Shown here one piece after another: positions 44,626 to 53,885 of a stretch of 64,000 nt of DNA. This DNA comes from CAYQUC01 sp964514215 (GTDB lineage: Bacteria; Pseudomonadota; Gammaproteobacteria; UBA6429; Thiohalophilaceae): contig CAZEPW010000006.1 in assembly GCA_964514215.1 (NCBI GenBank), positions 1-64,000 on the forward strand, read 5' to 3'. Under the pieces are notes generated by a model. That model had not been told where the DNA came from. It was given only the letters and a program-made list of their open reading frames with translations, and did not search any database. The first letter of the stretch is position 1, and each line of letters starts with the position of its first letter. A program made the translations under genes and the position numbers.

Positions 44626-45768
44626 ATGAATATAAACAACATCTTTACTTATGTGTTCAAATCAGTAATTCTCGGCCTCGCAATTGCTTTTCTGGTGATA
44701 ACCTTCATTCCCTCAATAACAAAAAATTCTAATGGCAGCAAAATATCATCTCATGCCGATATCCAATCAAACAACACAAGCCCTGTTGTTAATTCATATG
44801 CCAATGCTGTTGAAATTGCGGCACCAGCAGTTGTTAATATTTCAACCCAGACACTCGTCACGAATCAAAAGTACCGAATAAGCAAAGATCCGTTCATGCA
44901 ACATTTGTTTGAACAATTATTTAGTGAACCTCGAACACGTTTAGAGAAAAGTTTAGGCTCTGGTGTGATTGTAAGCCATGATGGAATTATATTAACCAAT
45001 TATCATGTTATTAAAAATGCAAGCAAAATCGAAGTTGCTATTAATGATGGTCAAGTGACATTAGCCAGTATTATTGGCATTGATCCTGACACTGATATTG
45101 CTGTTTTAAAAGTACCTCTCACAAACCTATCAAATATAAAGTTTGCAAATTCAATTGAAAGCCGTGTGGGTGATGTTGTGTTGGCTATTGGAAATCCATT
45201 TGGCGTAGGACAAACTGTCACATCTGGAATTATCAGTGGCACCGGCCGAAACATGTTAGGTATAAATACCTTTGAAGATTTTATACAAACCGATGCCGCC
45301 ATTAACCCCGGTAATTCTGGTGGCGCACTAATCAATCCTGTTGGAGAATTAGTTGGAATTAATACTGCAATTATTTCTCGTAGTGGTGGCTCTCAAGGAA
45401 TTGGTTTCGCTATACCAACCAACCTCGCTAAAACTGTTATGCAGCAAATATTAAAACAGGGTTATGTTACTCGTGGTTGGATAGGCATTGTCATCCAAGA
45501 AATAACAACGAAACTTGCCGTAGCCCTAAACCTATCTAAAATTTCGGGTGTTATTATTAGTAAAGTATTAATCGATGGGCCCGCACATAAAGCAGGATTA
45601 TTACCTAAAGATGTCATTATTAAAATAAATAATACAAAAATTTATAATAAAAGAATGGCATTAAATGCCATCAGTAAAGTAACACCAAGTGAAAAAATGT
45701 TACTCACCGTGATTAGAAACAACGAAGAAAAAGTACTCTCCGTTGTCGCCGATCAAAGACCACCGTAA
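44626..45768 (+). CDS. degS: Periplasmic serine protease DegS/AlgW type
   Basis: The 380-residue HtrA-family protein has one N-terminal membrane anchor (about 12-31) in place of a cleaved signal. A trypsin-like domain has His127 (TNYHVIKNA), Asp157 (DPDTDIAVLKV) and Ser231 (NPGNSGGAL). A single PDZ domain spans about 285-370. One PDZ plus anchor is the DegS/AlgW layout, which senses misfolded outer-membrane proteins and cuts anti-sigma factor RseA. Position beside hisD and murA matches algW in Pseudomonas. Confidence 0.92.
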   Translation: MNINNIFTYVFKSVILGLAIAFLVITFIPSITKNSNGSKISSHADIQSNNTSPVVNSYANAVEIAAPAVVNISTQTLVTNQKYRISKDPFMQHLFEQLFSEPRTRLEKSLGSGVIVSHDGIILTNYHVIKNASKIEVAINDGQVTLASIIGIDPDTDIAVLKVPLTNLSNIKFANSIESRVGDVVLAIGNPFGVGQTVTSGIISGTGRNMLGINTFEDFIQTDAAINPGNSGGALINPVGELVGINTAIISRSGGSQGIGFAIPTNLAKTVMQQILKQGYVTRGWIGIVIQEITTKLAVALNLSKISGVIISKVLIDGPAHKAGLLPKDVIIKINNTKIYNKRMALNAISKVTPSEKMLLTVIRNNEEKVLSVVADQRPP

Positions 45769-45791
45769 AAAAATGATATAAAGAATATGAT

Positions 45792-46268
45792 CTAACGTAA
45801 TTCGCGAATTTTTCTTAGTAAATCAATCGCATAATTAACTTCATAGGTTGACATGACTCCTTCTAAATCGCGCAAGGTTTTGGTTGCACCGGGATAACCA
45901 TTTGTTAATGATAAAGCCGTCCAAACATAAGCTTGAATATCATCTTTTTCAACGCCATCACCTTGTTCAAACATTTTTCCAAGACGATATTGATCTTCTG
46001 GATTTTGTGTTCCAATGACTTTAGTAAAAAGTCTATGAATTTCATCTCGTTGACGATCTCGACGTAAGGCGTTGAGTTGTGTTGTCGTTAGAAGTTGCTT
46101 TTCAGCTATTGGATTTTTATCAGTTTGTTTTTCTTGTGATGAACTTAACTGATCATCTTTAATTTCTTTGTCATGCTTCCCTTCATGCGCTAAAACAACT
46201 AAATTAGCATTGATAATCAATAATAAGTTAAAAATAATTAGTTTACTTAACACACCCATGTTACTCAT
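45792..46268 (-). CDS. Secreted Sel1-repeat protein
   Basis: The 158-residue protein has a signal peptide (about 1-27, ending VVLA before HEGKHD). A charged linker and one Sel1-like TPR repeat follow (DQYRLGKMFEQGDGVEKDDIQAYVWTALS split over the helix pair). Such repeats mediate protein contacts in the periplasm. The histidine-rich start HEGKH of the mature form could bind metal. It converges on degS. Function is unknown. Confidence 0.8.
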   Translation of the reverse strand: MSNMGVLSKLIIFNLLLIINANLVVLAHEGKHDKEIKDDQLSSSQEKQTDKNPIAEKQLLTTTQLNALRRDRQRDEIHRLFTKVIGTQNPEDQYRLGKMFEQGDGVEKDDIQAYVWTALSLTNGYPGATKTLRDLEGVMSTYEVNYAIDLLRKIRELR

Positions 46269-46484
46269 ACTACTCTCCCTGTTAATACAATAGTAATGAT
46301 TTTAAAATCATAAAATAAGTGTAACGTGTTTTTATACTAAAGGATATGTAATCACATAATTGAACAAAATACGTCCAAATCTGTTTATGATTTACTAGCG
46401 AAAAAAATAAAAACATAAACAGTTTGTATATACTTTGCTGTTATTTCTAACTGTGTACTATTTCAATAAAAGCAAAATTAAAAA

Positions 46485-47810
46485 TTAATTATCTTTGTTT
46501 TTTATTCTATATTCAGCAGATCGTGCATGAGCCGTTAAACCTTCACCTCGAGCTAATATTGAAGCTGTCTTGCCTAAGGTTGAAGCACCTTCAGCGGAAC
46601 ACATGATTAAACTACTTCTTTTTTGAAAATCATAAACACCAAGTGGTGAACTAAATCGTGCCGTTCGAGATGTTGGCAGTACGTGATTCGGACCGGCACA
46701 ATAATCACCAATAACTTCAGCGGTGTAACGCCCCATAAATATCGCACCAGCATGTTTTATTTGTTTTGCTACTTGTTCAGCATTATCAACCGATAATTCT
46801 AAATGTTCTGGCGCAATATAATTTGCAACTTCGACAGCGTTTGATAAATCAGGAACATGAATAAATAATGCTCGGCCTTGTAACGATGCTTCAATTATTT
46901 CCTTGCGTTCCATTGTTGGTAATAATTTATCAATACTGACACGAACTTGTTGCAGAAATTTAGCATCTTGTGAAATCAATATAGACTGAGCATCTTCGTC
47001 ATGCTCGGCTTGAGAAAATAAATCCATCGCAATCCAATCAGGATTTGTTTTACCATCACAAACCACAAGTATCTCTGATGGTCCTGCGATCATGTCGATG
47101 CCAACACTGCCAAATACCATCGACTTTGCAGTCGCAACATAGATATTGCCCGGACCGACTATTTTATCAACTCGTGGTATTGATTCCGTGCCATACGCGA
47201 GGGCGGCAACGGCTTGCGCACCACCAATAGAATAAACCGCCGTCACGCCAACAAGAAATGCCGCAGCAAACACCAGTTCATTCACGTCACCATTTGGCGT
47301 TGGTACTACCATTATAATATCACTAACACCCGCTACTATTGCTGGTATTGCATTCATGATAACCGATGAGGGATATGCTGCTTTACCACCGGGAACATAC
47401 AGACCAACTTTGTCAATGGCGGTAACTTGTTGTCCTAAGACTGTGCCATCGGCTTCAGTATAAGACCACGATTCCATTTTTTGGTGTTCATGATAGGACC
47501 GCACACGTGCAATTGCCGTTTTTAGTGCTTGTCGTTGTTCTGTTGTTATTGAATTATAGGCTTGCTCTAGCCTGGTAATATCAACCGTTAAATCATTTAT
47601 ACCACTCGTACTGCGTTTATCAAATTGATTGGTGTATGCAACTAATGCCGCATCACCATCACGGCGCACTGTCGAGAGTATCGAGCGCACGGTAGTATTA
47701 ACTTGTTCATTTGAAGATGATTCCCAGTTTAAAGAAGCATCAAGCTGGCTCCAAAAATCAGATTCACCATAAGATATACTTTTTATTTTAACGTTACTTT
47801 TAGTCGTCAT
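46485..47810 (-). CDS. hisD: Histidinol dehydrogenase HisD
   Basis: The 441-residue zinc enzyme performs the last two oxidations of histidine synthesis. Characteristic blocks are GLYVPGGKAAYPSSV, VYSIGGAQAVAALAYGT, DMIAGPSEILVV, LFSQAEHDEDAQSI, NYIAPEHLEL and GPNHVLPT. The first base of the gene overlaps hisG by 11 bases, so the pair is co-transcribed. Confidence 0.97.
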   Translation of the reverse strand: MTTKSNVKIKSISYGESDFWSQLDASLNWESSSNEQVNTTVRSILSTVRRDGDAALVAYTNQFDKRSTSGINDLTVDITRLEQAYNSITTEQRQALKTAIARVRSYHEHQKMESWSYTEADGTVLGQQVTAIDKVGLYVPGGKAAYPSSVIMNAIPAIVAGVSDIIMVVPTPNGDVNELVFAAAFLVGVTAVYSIGGAQAVAALAYGTESIPRVDKIVGPGNIYVATAKSMVFGSVGIDMIAGPSEILVVCDGKTNPDWIAMDLFSQAEHDEDAQSILISQDAKFLQQVRVSIDKLLPTMERKEIIEASLQGRALFIHVPDLSNAVEVANYIAPEHLELSVDNAEQVAKQIKHAGAIFMGRYTAEVIGDYCAGPNHVLPTSRTARFSSPLGVYDFQKRSSLIMCSAEGASTLGKTASILARGEGLTAHARSAEYRIKNKDN

Positions 47811-48450
47811 TTTTGTCTACCGCATCACTAATGAGATTAACTAAATTGGTAATCGCCTGATGTTTCATTTTCATTGATGCCTTGTTAATGACTAGTCGTG
47901 AGCTAATATCACAGATATGTTCCAGTGGCACCAGTCCGTTAGCTTTTAGTGTGTTACCGGTATCAACAAGATCAACAATATAATCCGATAAACCCACTAT
48001 CGGTGCTAATTCCATTGAGCCATAGAGTTTAATTATTTCAACTTGCTTGCCTAGACTACCGTAATATTGCCGTGCAGATTTAACGTATTTCGTTGCTACT
48101 CGAAGCCGTCCGGGATGCTCGGTTATATTTTCTGGCCCGGCCACCATTAATTTACATTTTGCAATTTGCAAATCAAGTGGTTCATACAAACCTTCGCCAC
48201 CGTGTTCGATTAAAGTGTCTTTACCTGCAACACCAATATCTGCAGCACCATATTCGACATAGGTTGGTACATCAGTCGCTCTAATAACAACAAGTTTAAT
48301 ATTGTCTACTGTTGTATCTAAGATTAACTTTCGAGTTGTCGCTAAATCATCAACTGGAACAATACCCGCGTGCGCTAATAACGGCAGTGTATCTTTTAAT
48401 ATGCGACCTTTGGAAACAGCAATGGTTATAGTATTATTTATATCACTCAT
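47800..48450 (-). CDS. hisG: ATP phosphoribosyltransferase catalytic subunit HisG, short form
   Basis: HisG catalyses the first step of histidine synthesis. The product is about 216 residues, the short form that lacks the C-terminal ACT-like regulatory domain and normally needs HisZ. Blocks are AVSKGRILKDTLPLL, GAADIGVAGKDTL, RVATKY and DLVDTGNTLKANGL. The frame extends to a TTG at 48468; ATG at 48448-48450 is preferred. No hisZ is in the window. Confidence 0.93.
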   Translation of the reverse strand: MSDINNTITIAVSKGRILKDTLPLLAHAGIVPVDDLATTRKLILDTTVDNIKLVVIRATDVPTYVEYGAADIGVAGKDTLIEHGGEGLYEPLDLQIAKCKLMVAGPENITEHPGRLRVATKYVKSARQYYGSLGKQVEIIKLYGSMELAPIVGLSDYIVDLVDTGNTLKANGLVPLEHICDISSRLVINKASMKMKHQAITNLVNLISDAVDKNDD

Positions 48451-48535
48451 GATCTCGGACTTAGTCAATTTTAATTAAGGTAAATTATATTTCCAAACAA
48501 GTATTTTCTCAAACTTATCGTTTTTGAAGTAATTG

Positions 48536-49795
48536 CTATTCTGGCTTACGGTGAATTTTTGCGCCTAATTGTTGCAGTTTTTCTTCGATACACTCATAAC
48601 CTCGATCAATATGGTAAATACGTTCAATCGCGGTATCTCCCTTAGCAACCAATCCGGCCAGCACTAAACTGGCACTGGCTCTTAAATCGGTAGCCATAAC
48701 CGGAGCCGAGGTTAATTTTTTAACGCCATTACAAATCGCAGTATTACCTTGCAATTTAACATTAGCACCCATTCGCTGTAGCTCTTGTATGTGCATAAAT
48801 CGGTTTTCAAAAACCGTTTCGATGATAACGGAAGTGCCTTCGGCAATAGCGTTCATCGCACAAAATTGAGCTTGCATATCCGTTGGAAATCCCGGATAAG
48901 GTGCGGTTCGAATATCAACGGCTTTTGGTTTTTTACCGTGCATGTCCAATGATATCCAATCATCACCAATTTCAAGATCAGCGCCAGCTTCTTCTAATTT
49001 ACTTAATACCGAATCTAAGGTGGTAGGATCAACATCTTTAATTTTAATTCGGCCACCGGTGATCGCTGCAGAAATTAAGTAGGTACCCGCTTCAATTCTA
49101 TCGGGCATTACTTCATAGCGTGTTTCGTGTAAGGTTTCAACACCTTCAATCGTAATCGTGTCAGTACCAATACCTTCAATTTTGGCTCCCATCGAAACCA
49201 GACAATTTGCCAAATCAACCACCTCGGGTTCTCTTGCGGCATTCTCAAGAATGGTAATACCATCTGCTAGGGTTGCAGCCATCATTAAATTTTCAGTGCC
49301 AGTAACGGTAACAATATCCATCACAATTTTTGCACCTTTTAAGCGCTTTGCTGAGGCTTTAATATAACCATTTTCAACCGTTATATCGGCACCCATTTGC
49401 TCTAAACCCGAAATGTGGATATTCACCGGTCGAGCACCAATCGCACAACCACCGGGAAGAGATACTTCAGCTTCACCAAATCTTGCCAACATCGGACCTA
49501 ATACTAGAATCGAAGCTCGCATGGTCTTCACCATGTCGTAAGGGGCAACTAGATTTTTAATGGTGGAACCATGAACTTCGATATTTAACTTTTCATCAAT
49601 AATTAAATCCACCCCCATTCTGCCAAGCAAGCCAATTGTTGTTGTAATGTCATGCAGATGGGGTACGTTACAAATAGTCACTGCGCCATCAGACAATAGC
49701 GCCGAAAAAATTATTGGTAAAGCAGCATTTTTAGCGCCTGAAATTCGAATTTCGCCATCTAAACGTTGGCCACCGGATATGATAAGTTTGTCCAT
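48536..49795 (-). CDS. murA: UDP-N-acetylglucosamine 1-carboxyvinyltransferase MurA
   Basis: The 419-residue enzyme starts peptidoglycan precursor synthesis by adding enolpyruvate to UDP-GlcNAc. The catalytic Cys117 lies in LPGGCAIGARPV, so fosfomycin would be expected to react. SGAKNAALP near residue 19 and PYPGFPTDMQAQF are further blocks. Its place next to ibaG and the mla genes is typical. Confidence 0.98.
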   Translation of the reverse strand: MDKLIISGGQRLDGEIRISGAKNAALPIIFSALLSDGAVTICNVPHLHDITTTIGLLGRMGVDLIIDEKLNIEVHGSTIKNLVAPYDMVKTMRASILVLGPMLARFGEAEVSLPGGCAIGARPVNIHISGLEQMGADITVENGYIKASAKRLKGAKIVMDIVTVTGTENLMMAATLADGITILENAAREPEVVDLANCLVSMGAKIEGIGTDTITIEGVETLHETRYEVMPDRIEAGTYLISAAITGGRIKIKDVDPTTLDSVLSKLEEAGADLEIGDDWISLDMHGKKPKAVDIRTAPYPGFPTDMQAQFCAMNAIAEGTSVIIETVFENRFMHIQELQRMGANVKLQGNTAICNGVKKLTSAPVMATDLRASASLVLAGLVAKGDTAIERIYHIDRGYECIEEKLQQLGAKIHRKPE

Positions 49796-49934
49796 AATTG
49801 CTATGCTATTTTGTCTTTAGTTAATTTACAGATAGGAAATAAGTGATAGTGATCGATTCTATTCGAGTTAACAGAATTTAAATTGATCCCAAAGATAATT
49901 TATTTCTAATTGAGCGACAGATACTGAGTTTGAA

Positions 49935-50195
49935 CTATTGTACTTGTAACTTTTGTGCCGTTTTCCATTCTGATGGTGTGTATGTTTTAATTGTTAAAGC
50001 ATGAATAGCACCTGATGTTATATGCTCATTGACAGTGGCATAAATTAACTGTTGCTTCGCTACCATCGATTTATCTGCAAAAATTTCACCAATCGCTCGC
50101 ACTTCAAAATGGCCATTTTCTCCAGAAACAGAAATATCACATTCTGATAATTTGGCTTCTATTAACTGTTTAATTAAATCGGGTTCCATTGACAC
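49935..50195 (-). CDS. ibaG: BolA/IbaG family iron-metabolism protein
   Basis: The 86-residue protein has a BolA fold: GENGHFEVRAIGEIFADKSMVAKQQLIYATVNEHITSGAIHALTIKTYTP contains the conserved H-F and the C-terminal H-A-L-(T/S)-I-K-T motif split over the sequence. IbaG binds an iron-sulfur cluster together with monothiol glutaredoxin. The neighbouring murA and mlaB match the Escherichia coli order. Confidence 0.88.
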   Translation of the reverse strand: MSMEPDLIKQLIEAKLSECDISVSGENGHFEVRAIGEIFADKSMVAKQQLIYATVNEHITSGAIHALTIKTYTPSEWKTAQKLQVQ

Positions 50196-50296
50196 ACTCT
50201 TTATTGTTTAGATTCAAATATGGGCGACATTCTACCCGTTTTATCGTCTAATTTACACTTAATCAACAGCGAGATGCTATATAAGTCGATTAGAAC

Positions 50297-50590
50297 TTAG
50301 TGGATGGGTAAAATATCCGATAAACCGCAGATATTCGCAATGGCCTTCATATTGACGGGCATATTGATGAATCGTAATTCATGATTGTTGTTATTGGCTT
50401 GACGTAGCCATTCTAATAATAATGCAATACCGGCACTATTGCTGTGAGATACAGCTTGTAAATTAATCGTAATACTCTCATTTTGTTGATGACTGAATTC
50501 TTGTATTAAAAGTCCCGATACCGATTCAGCATCTAGCCGTCCACTGACATCATAATGATTATCACCTACTTTTTGCACTTGTGTTTTCAA
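50297..50590 (-). CDS. mlaB: STAS-domain protein MlaB
   Basis: The 97-residue protein is a single STAS domain, with ITINLQAVSHSNSAGIALLLEWLRQA holding the conserved D/N-S-(A/S)-G-(I/L)-A turn, here split around residues 44-60. In the Mla inner-membrane complex it binds MlaF and supports ATPase activity. It follows mlaD after 11 bases, with no mlaC between them. Confidence 0.9.
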   Translation of the reverse strand: MKTQVQKVGDNHYDVSGRLDAESVSGLLIQEFSHQQNESITINLQAVSHSNSAGIALLLEWLRQANNNNHELRFINMPVNMKAIANICGLSDILPIH

Positions 50591-50601
50591 TTTAATAGTC
50601 T

Positions 50602-51147
50602 CTATTTTTTGTCATCACCGGACATAAATTTTTCAGCAAACTGCCCAATGAGTTTTTCTAAAACCAACGACCCTTGAGTTTGTTTAATAACCGAGCCTTG
50701 AGTTAAGATTGTTGCTTTACAATCACTGCTATCAGAAGTAACGACATTACCATCATCATCAATACTAATATCATCACAATCAGCCATACCACTTCCGGGG
50801 ATTAAACCAACATATTTTTCACCGAGTAAACCCGCAGTATAAATATTTGCTGCTGTTCCTGATGATGGTAAAGTATTATATTGTTTCTCTATTTCCATGC
50901 TAACAACGGCTTCAAATGTGACATTATCAAATGAAATATCGCTGACTCTGCCAATACGGACACCAGCCATCGTCACTGGTGAACGCACTTTCAAGCCACT
51001 AATATCTTCAAACTGTGCTGTGATAACATAACCACCATTGTCGGTAAAAGAACTAATGCTGCTCACTTTCATTGCCAACATTAATAATGAAGCAAATCCA
51101 AAAACAATAAAAATACCTACCCAAATTTCCGTTATTCGTGATGTCAT
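50602..51147 (-). CDS. mlaD: Mla substrate-binding MCE protein MlaD
   Basis: The 181-residue protein has one N-terminal membrane segment (about 7-27) and an MCE domain: FEDISGLKVRSPVTMAGVRIGRV, then AGLLGEKYVGLIPGS. The C-terminal helix contains QGSLVLEKLIGQF, the hydrophobic pore region of the MlaD hexamer. Compared with Escherichia coli MlaD there is an acidic insert around residues 128-148 (SIDDDGNVVTSDSSD), flanked by Cys residues in CDDIS and DCKAT. It shuttles phospholipid across the periplasmic side of the inner membrane complex. Confidence 0.93.
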   Translation of the reverse strand: MTSRITEIWVGIFIVFGFASLLMLAMKVSSISSFTDNGGYVITAQFEDISGLKVRSPVTMAGVRIGRVSDISFDNVTFEAVVSMEIEKQYNTLPSSGTAANIYTAGLLGEKYVGLIPGSGMADCDDISIDDDGNVVTSDSSDCKATILTQGSVIKQTQGSLVLEKLIGQFAEKFMSGDDKK

Positions 51148-51154
51148 TATTACT

Positions 51155-51946
51155 CTACCCTCCGAACATAAGTGCGGTTAAAATAAAATCTAAGCCTAAA
51201 ATTGCTAATGAAGAATTAACAACTGTGCGCGTCGTGGAACGACTAATACCTTCCGATGTTGGTATAGTATCGTAACCTTCAAATACAGCAATCCATGTCA
51301 CTACAAATCCAAAAACAAAACTTTTCACAATACCATTTAATATATCGTCATAAATATCAACTTTCGCCTGCATTTGAGACCAATAAGCACCGTCATCAAC
51401 GCCCAGCAAACCAACGCCAACAAAATAGCCACCTAAGATTCCCATCGCACTAAACATGGCAGCCAACAATGGCATTGAAATAAATCCAGCAAGAAAACGC
51501 GGCGATAAAATTCGTCTAATAGGATCCACCGCCATCATTTCCATTGCCGACAATTGTTCAGTGGCTTTCATTAAACCAATTTCGGCCGTTAACGCCGAAC
51601 CCGCTCGACCGGCAAATAATAACCCGGCAACGACGGGACCTAACTCTCTAACTAAGGAGAGAGATACCATCACACCAAGCGCTTCCTCTGCACCAAAATC
51701 CGATAAGGTATAATATCCTTGGTAACTCAAAACCATGCCAACAAAAAAACCCGCAACCACAATAATCACCAGCGACAACACACCCACTGAAAAAATTTGT
51801 TTGATAACCAGAGAAAACTTCTTAAATAAACTTGGAATACCAATGATGATATAAAATAATAAAATATTCGCTCGTCCCAAGCGAGCAAAAACACTTAAAC
51901 CTCTATGTCCCGAATGCTGTAACCACTGAATCATCTCTGATATCAT
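51155..51946 (-). CDS. mlaE: Mla permease MlaE
   Basis: The 263-residue MlaE/YrbE-type permease has about five or six hydrophobic segments. The conserved region is GRAGSALTAEIGLMKATEQLSAMEMMAVDP, with RFLAGFISMPLLA after it. It forms the membrane core of the MlaFEDB lipid transporter. Its start overlaps the mlaF stop by four bases. Confidence 0.96.
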   Translation of the reverse strand: MISEMIQWLQHSGHRGLSVFARLGRANILLFYIIIGIPSLFKKFSLVIKQIFSVGVLSLVIIVVAGFFVGMVLSYQGYYTLSDFGAEEALGVMVSLSLVRELGPVVAGLLFAGRAGSALTAEIGLMKATEQLSAMEMMAVDPIRRILSPRFLAGFISMPLLAAMFSAMGILGGYFVGVGLLGVDDGAYWSQMQAKVDIYDDILNGIVKSFVFGFVVTWIAVFEGYDTIPTSEGISRSTTRTVVNSSLAILGLDFILTALMFGG

Positions 51947-52764
51947 TTACGAAGTCCTTGCAGTAATTCTTGTTGATATTCTTGTGCCGGAAAATGAAAA
52001 GGAACAGGGCCATCCGGTTTACCTTTTAAAAATTGTTGCGCCCATTCTGAATCAGATTGATCTAACATATCGGGTGTACCATGAGCGACAACTTTTCCCT
52101 CTGATAATAAATAGATATAATCAGCAATATTTTTTGTTTCTTCAATATCGTGAGACACGATAACACTGGTTAAATTAAGTGCATCATTGAGATTTCGAAT
52201 CAAGCTTACCACAACCCCCATTGATATCGGATCTTGTCCGGTAAATGGCTCATCATACATGATAATATCCGGATCTAACGCAATAGCTCTAGCTAATGCC
52301 ACCCGCCTCGCCATACCACCGGATAATTCACTGGGCATTAAATCTTTAGCACCACGTAAACCAACAGCCTGTAATTTCATAAGAACCAAATCTCGAATCA
52401 TGCGTTCAGATAAATTAGTATGCTCTCTTAATGGGAATGCAACGTTATCAAAAACGGAGATATCCGTTAATAACGCACCATTTTGAAATAACATGCCTAG
52501 TTTTTTTCTTAAATTATAAAGTTTAGCGCGACTAATCTGGTGCACAACCTCACCTTCAACAAGAACCGAACCTGAATCAGGCTGTAATTGGCCACCAATC
52601 AGTTTAAGTAACGTTGTTTTGCCCGTTCCACTTGGCCCCATAATCGCGGTTACCTTGCCTCGTTGAATATCCAAACTAACGCCATTAAATATTGTCCGCT
52701 CACCGCGTTTAAATTTTAAATCACGTACTGAAATAAGAATATCGTTGTCTGTGTGGTCAAGCAT
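51943..52764 (-). CDS. mlaF: Mla ABC transporter ATPase MlaF
   Basis: The 273-residue ATPase has Walker A GPSGTGKT (43-50), Q-loop LFQNGALLTD, signature LSGGMARRVALARA and Walker B IIMYDEPFTG, with switch His in VSHD. It powers MlaE in retrograde phospholipid transport that keeps the outer membrane asymmetric. It is the first gene of the mla run. Confidence 0.97.
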   Translation of the reverse strand: MLDHTDNDILISVRDLKFKRGERTIFNGVSLDIQRGKVTAIMGPSGTGKTTLLKLIGGQLQPDSGSVLVEGEVVHQISRAKLYNLRKKLGMLFQNGALLTDISVFDNVAFPLREHTNLSERMIRDLVLMKLQAVGLRGAKDLMPSELSGGMARRVALARAIALDPDIIMYDEPFTGQDPISMGVVVSLIRNLNDALNLTSVIVSHDIEETKNIADYIYLLSEGKVVAHGTPDMLDQSDSEWAQQFLKGKPDGPVPFHFPAQEYQQELLQGLRK

Positions 52765-52780
52765 AAATCACCCTAAAAAA

Positions 52781-53533
52781 TTATAATAAATCACTAATAA
52801 CCAAAGCCGTATTCATTTGCTCATGATTTGGATTATCTGTACGAAAAATTAGCACATTCGTCGAACCTGCGCACTCTCCAAGCAAACTATTTTCTACAAT
52901 TTTGCGCATTTTCTTAGGTTCGGTATTCATTAGATCACATACGGTAAGATTAAAAACCGAAGTAAACTGTTCGGGATAATTTTGAATAACATCGTTATAA
53001 CGACACAAAGCGGTATTGGTTTTAGCCAAAATAGTCAAAATTTCCTCTGGAATCAAGTTAACTGAATCGATAACAGTTTTAGCCGTTTTAACCTCAACAC
53101 AAAGATTCATCGTCTCAGCAATTTTTTGTAATAATTCATAAAAAAAATTCAATTTAGCTTGCGATAAATCGCAAAGATCAGAATTTGAAAATACCAACAC
53201 CAGACCTAAGTTTCTCTCCCCGATAAAAGAAACTTTATCTAAAAAAGTCTGTACAGTATTTCGAATTTCATTATTCGTTCGAGTTTTAAAATCATCAACC
53301 GGAAATTCAAATAGTATCTGACAAGCCTCATCGCTATCCTCAATACCTTGTTTGAACATTTCAAAGTCTTGCTGTAACAACGGCCAAGGGATCATAATAA
53401 CGGAATACTCATTAGCATAATACGCAAATTGCCATTCCATCGGCAAATCTTCAGGATAAAACGAATTATTCCAAGTTTTATGTTGCCAACCATAAGAACC
53501 AATCCGAAGTTTATACTCGTTTGCCATAATCAT
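52781..53533 (-). CDS. DUF72 family protein
   Basis: The 250-residue protein starts LRIGSYGWQHKTWNNSFYPEDLPMEWQFAYYANEY within its first 45 residues, the typical opening of the DUF72/YecE TIM-barrel family (G-x-x-G-(W/Y)-x-x-x-W ... F-Y-P). A later ATG at residue 3 (MANEYKL) is equally possible as start. The usual later family motifs are weak, so this copy is divergent. Function of the family is not known. It lies just upstream of mlaF on the same strand. Confidence 0.7.
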   Translation of the reverse strand: MIMANEYKLRIGSYGWQHKTWNNSFYPEDLPMEWQFAYYANEYSVIMIPWPLLQQDFEMFKQGIEDSDEACQILFEFPVDDFKTRTNNEIRNTVQTFLDKVSFIGERNLGLVLVFSNSDLCDLSQAKLNFFYELLQKIAETMNLCVEVKTAKTVIDSVNLIPEEILTILAKTNTALCRYNDVIQNYPEQFTSVFNLTVCDLMNTEPKKMRKIVENSLLGECAGSTNVLIFRTDNPNHEQMNTALVISDLL

Positions 53534-53641
53534 CGTTAAAATCTACGTAAATTTGATATGTAGTATAATATAATAGTTAACTGAATCCATGCTGAATGAG
53601 ACTTTAAACTCTAGACCATCGATTTTATTGCCTTTGAAGGA

Positions 53642-53647
53642 TATAAT
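53642..53647 (+). promoter_or_regulatory. Candidate -10 element before the 61-residue gene and mlaA
   Basis: TATAAT lies 28 bases upstream of the ATG of the small zinc-ribbon-like gene. No good -35 is seen at the right distance, so only the -10 is called. Confidence 0.35.
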
Positions 53648-53675
53648 GTAGCAAGAGTCATGGCTAGGTGAATAT

Positions 53676-53861
53676 ATGGGTGATATCGTTCAATTTAAGA
53701 AAATCGCATTAAAAAAGAAACACAAAGGCAAAACATTGTGTAAAAGTGGTTTTCATCAATGGCAGGTAGTCAAAAGTAGTCCCTTTCAGGTGAAACTTGG
53801 AAAATTGCTAACGCAATACAATTGCACACGTTGTGGTGCAACTAAAACAGAAAAACGATAA
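53676..53861 (+). CDS. Small zinc-ribbon-like protein, 61 residues
   Basis: The product is very basic and carries cysteines in KTLCKSGFHQW and in NCTRCGATKT. The second C-x-x-C with the upstream Cys and His could bind one zinc ion. Similar short proteins of the form G-K-T-L-C-(R/K)-S-G-x-H-x-W ... C-x-x-C-G are widespread in gammaproteobacteria, as I recall, without an assigned function. AGGTG precedes the ATG. It lies 24 bases before mlaA and may be co-transcribed with it. Confidence 0.7.
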   Translation: MGDIVQFKKIALKKKHKGKTLCKSGFHQWQVVKSSPFQVKLGKLLTQYNCTRCGATKTEKR

Positions 53862-53885
53862 TATCGGATAGGTCTAATTTTCCCT

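Noticed and set aside
46381..46422. CTGTTTATG / CATAAACAG inverted repeat downstream of hisD
   Set aside because: The 24-base A-rich loop makes a stable terminator doubtful; it may be chance in AT-rich DNA.
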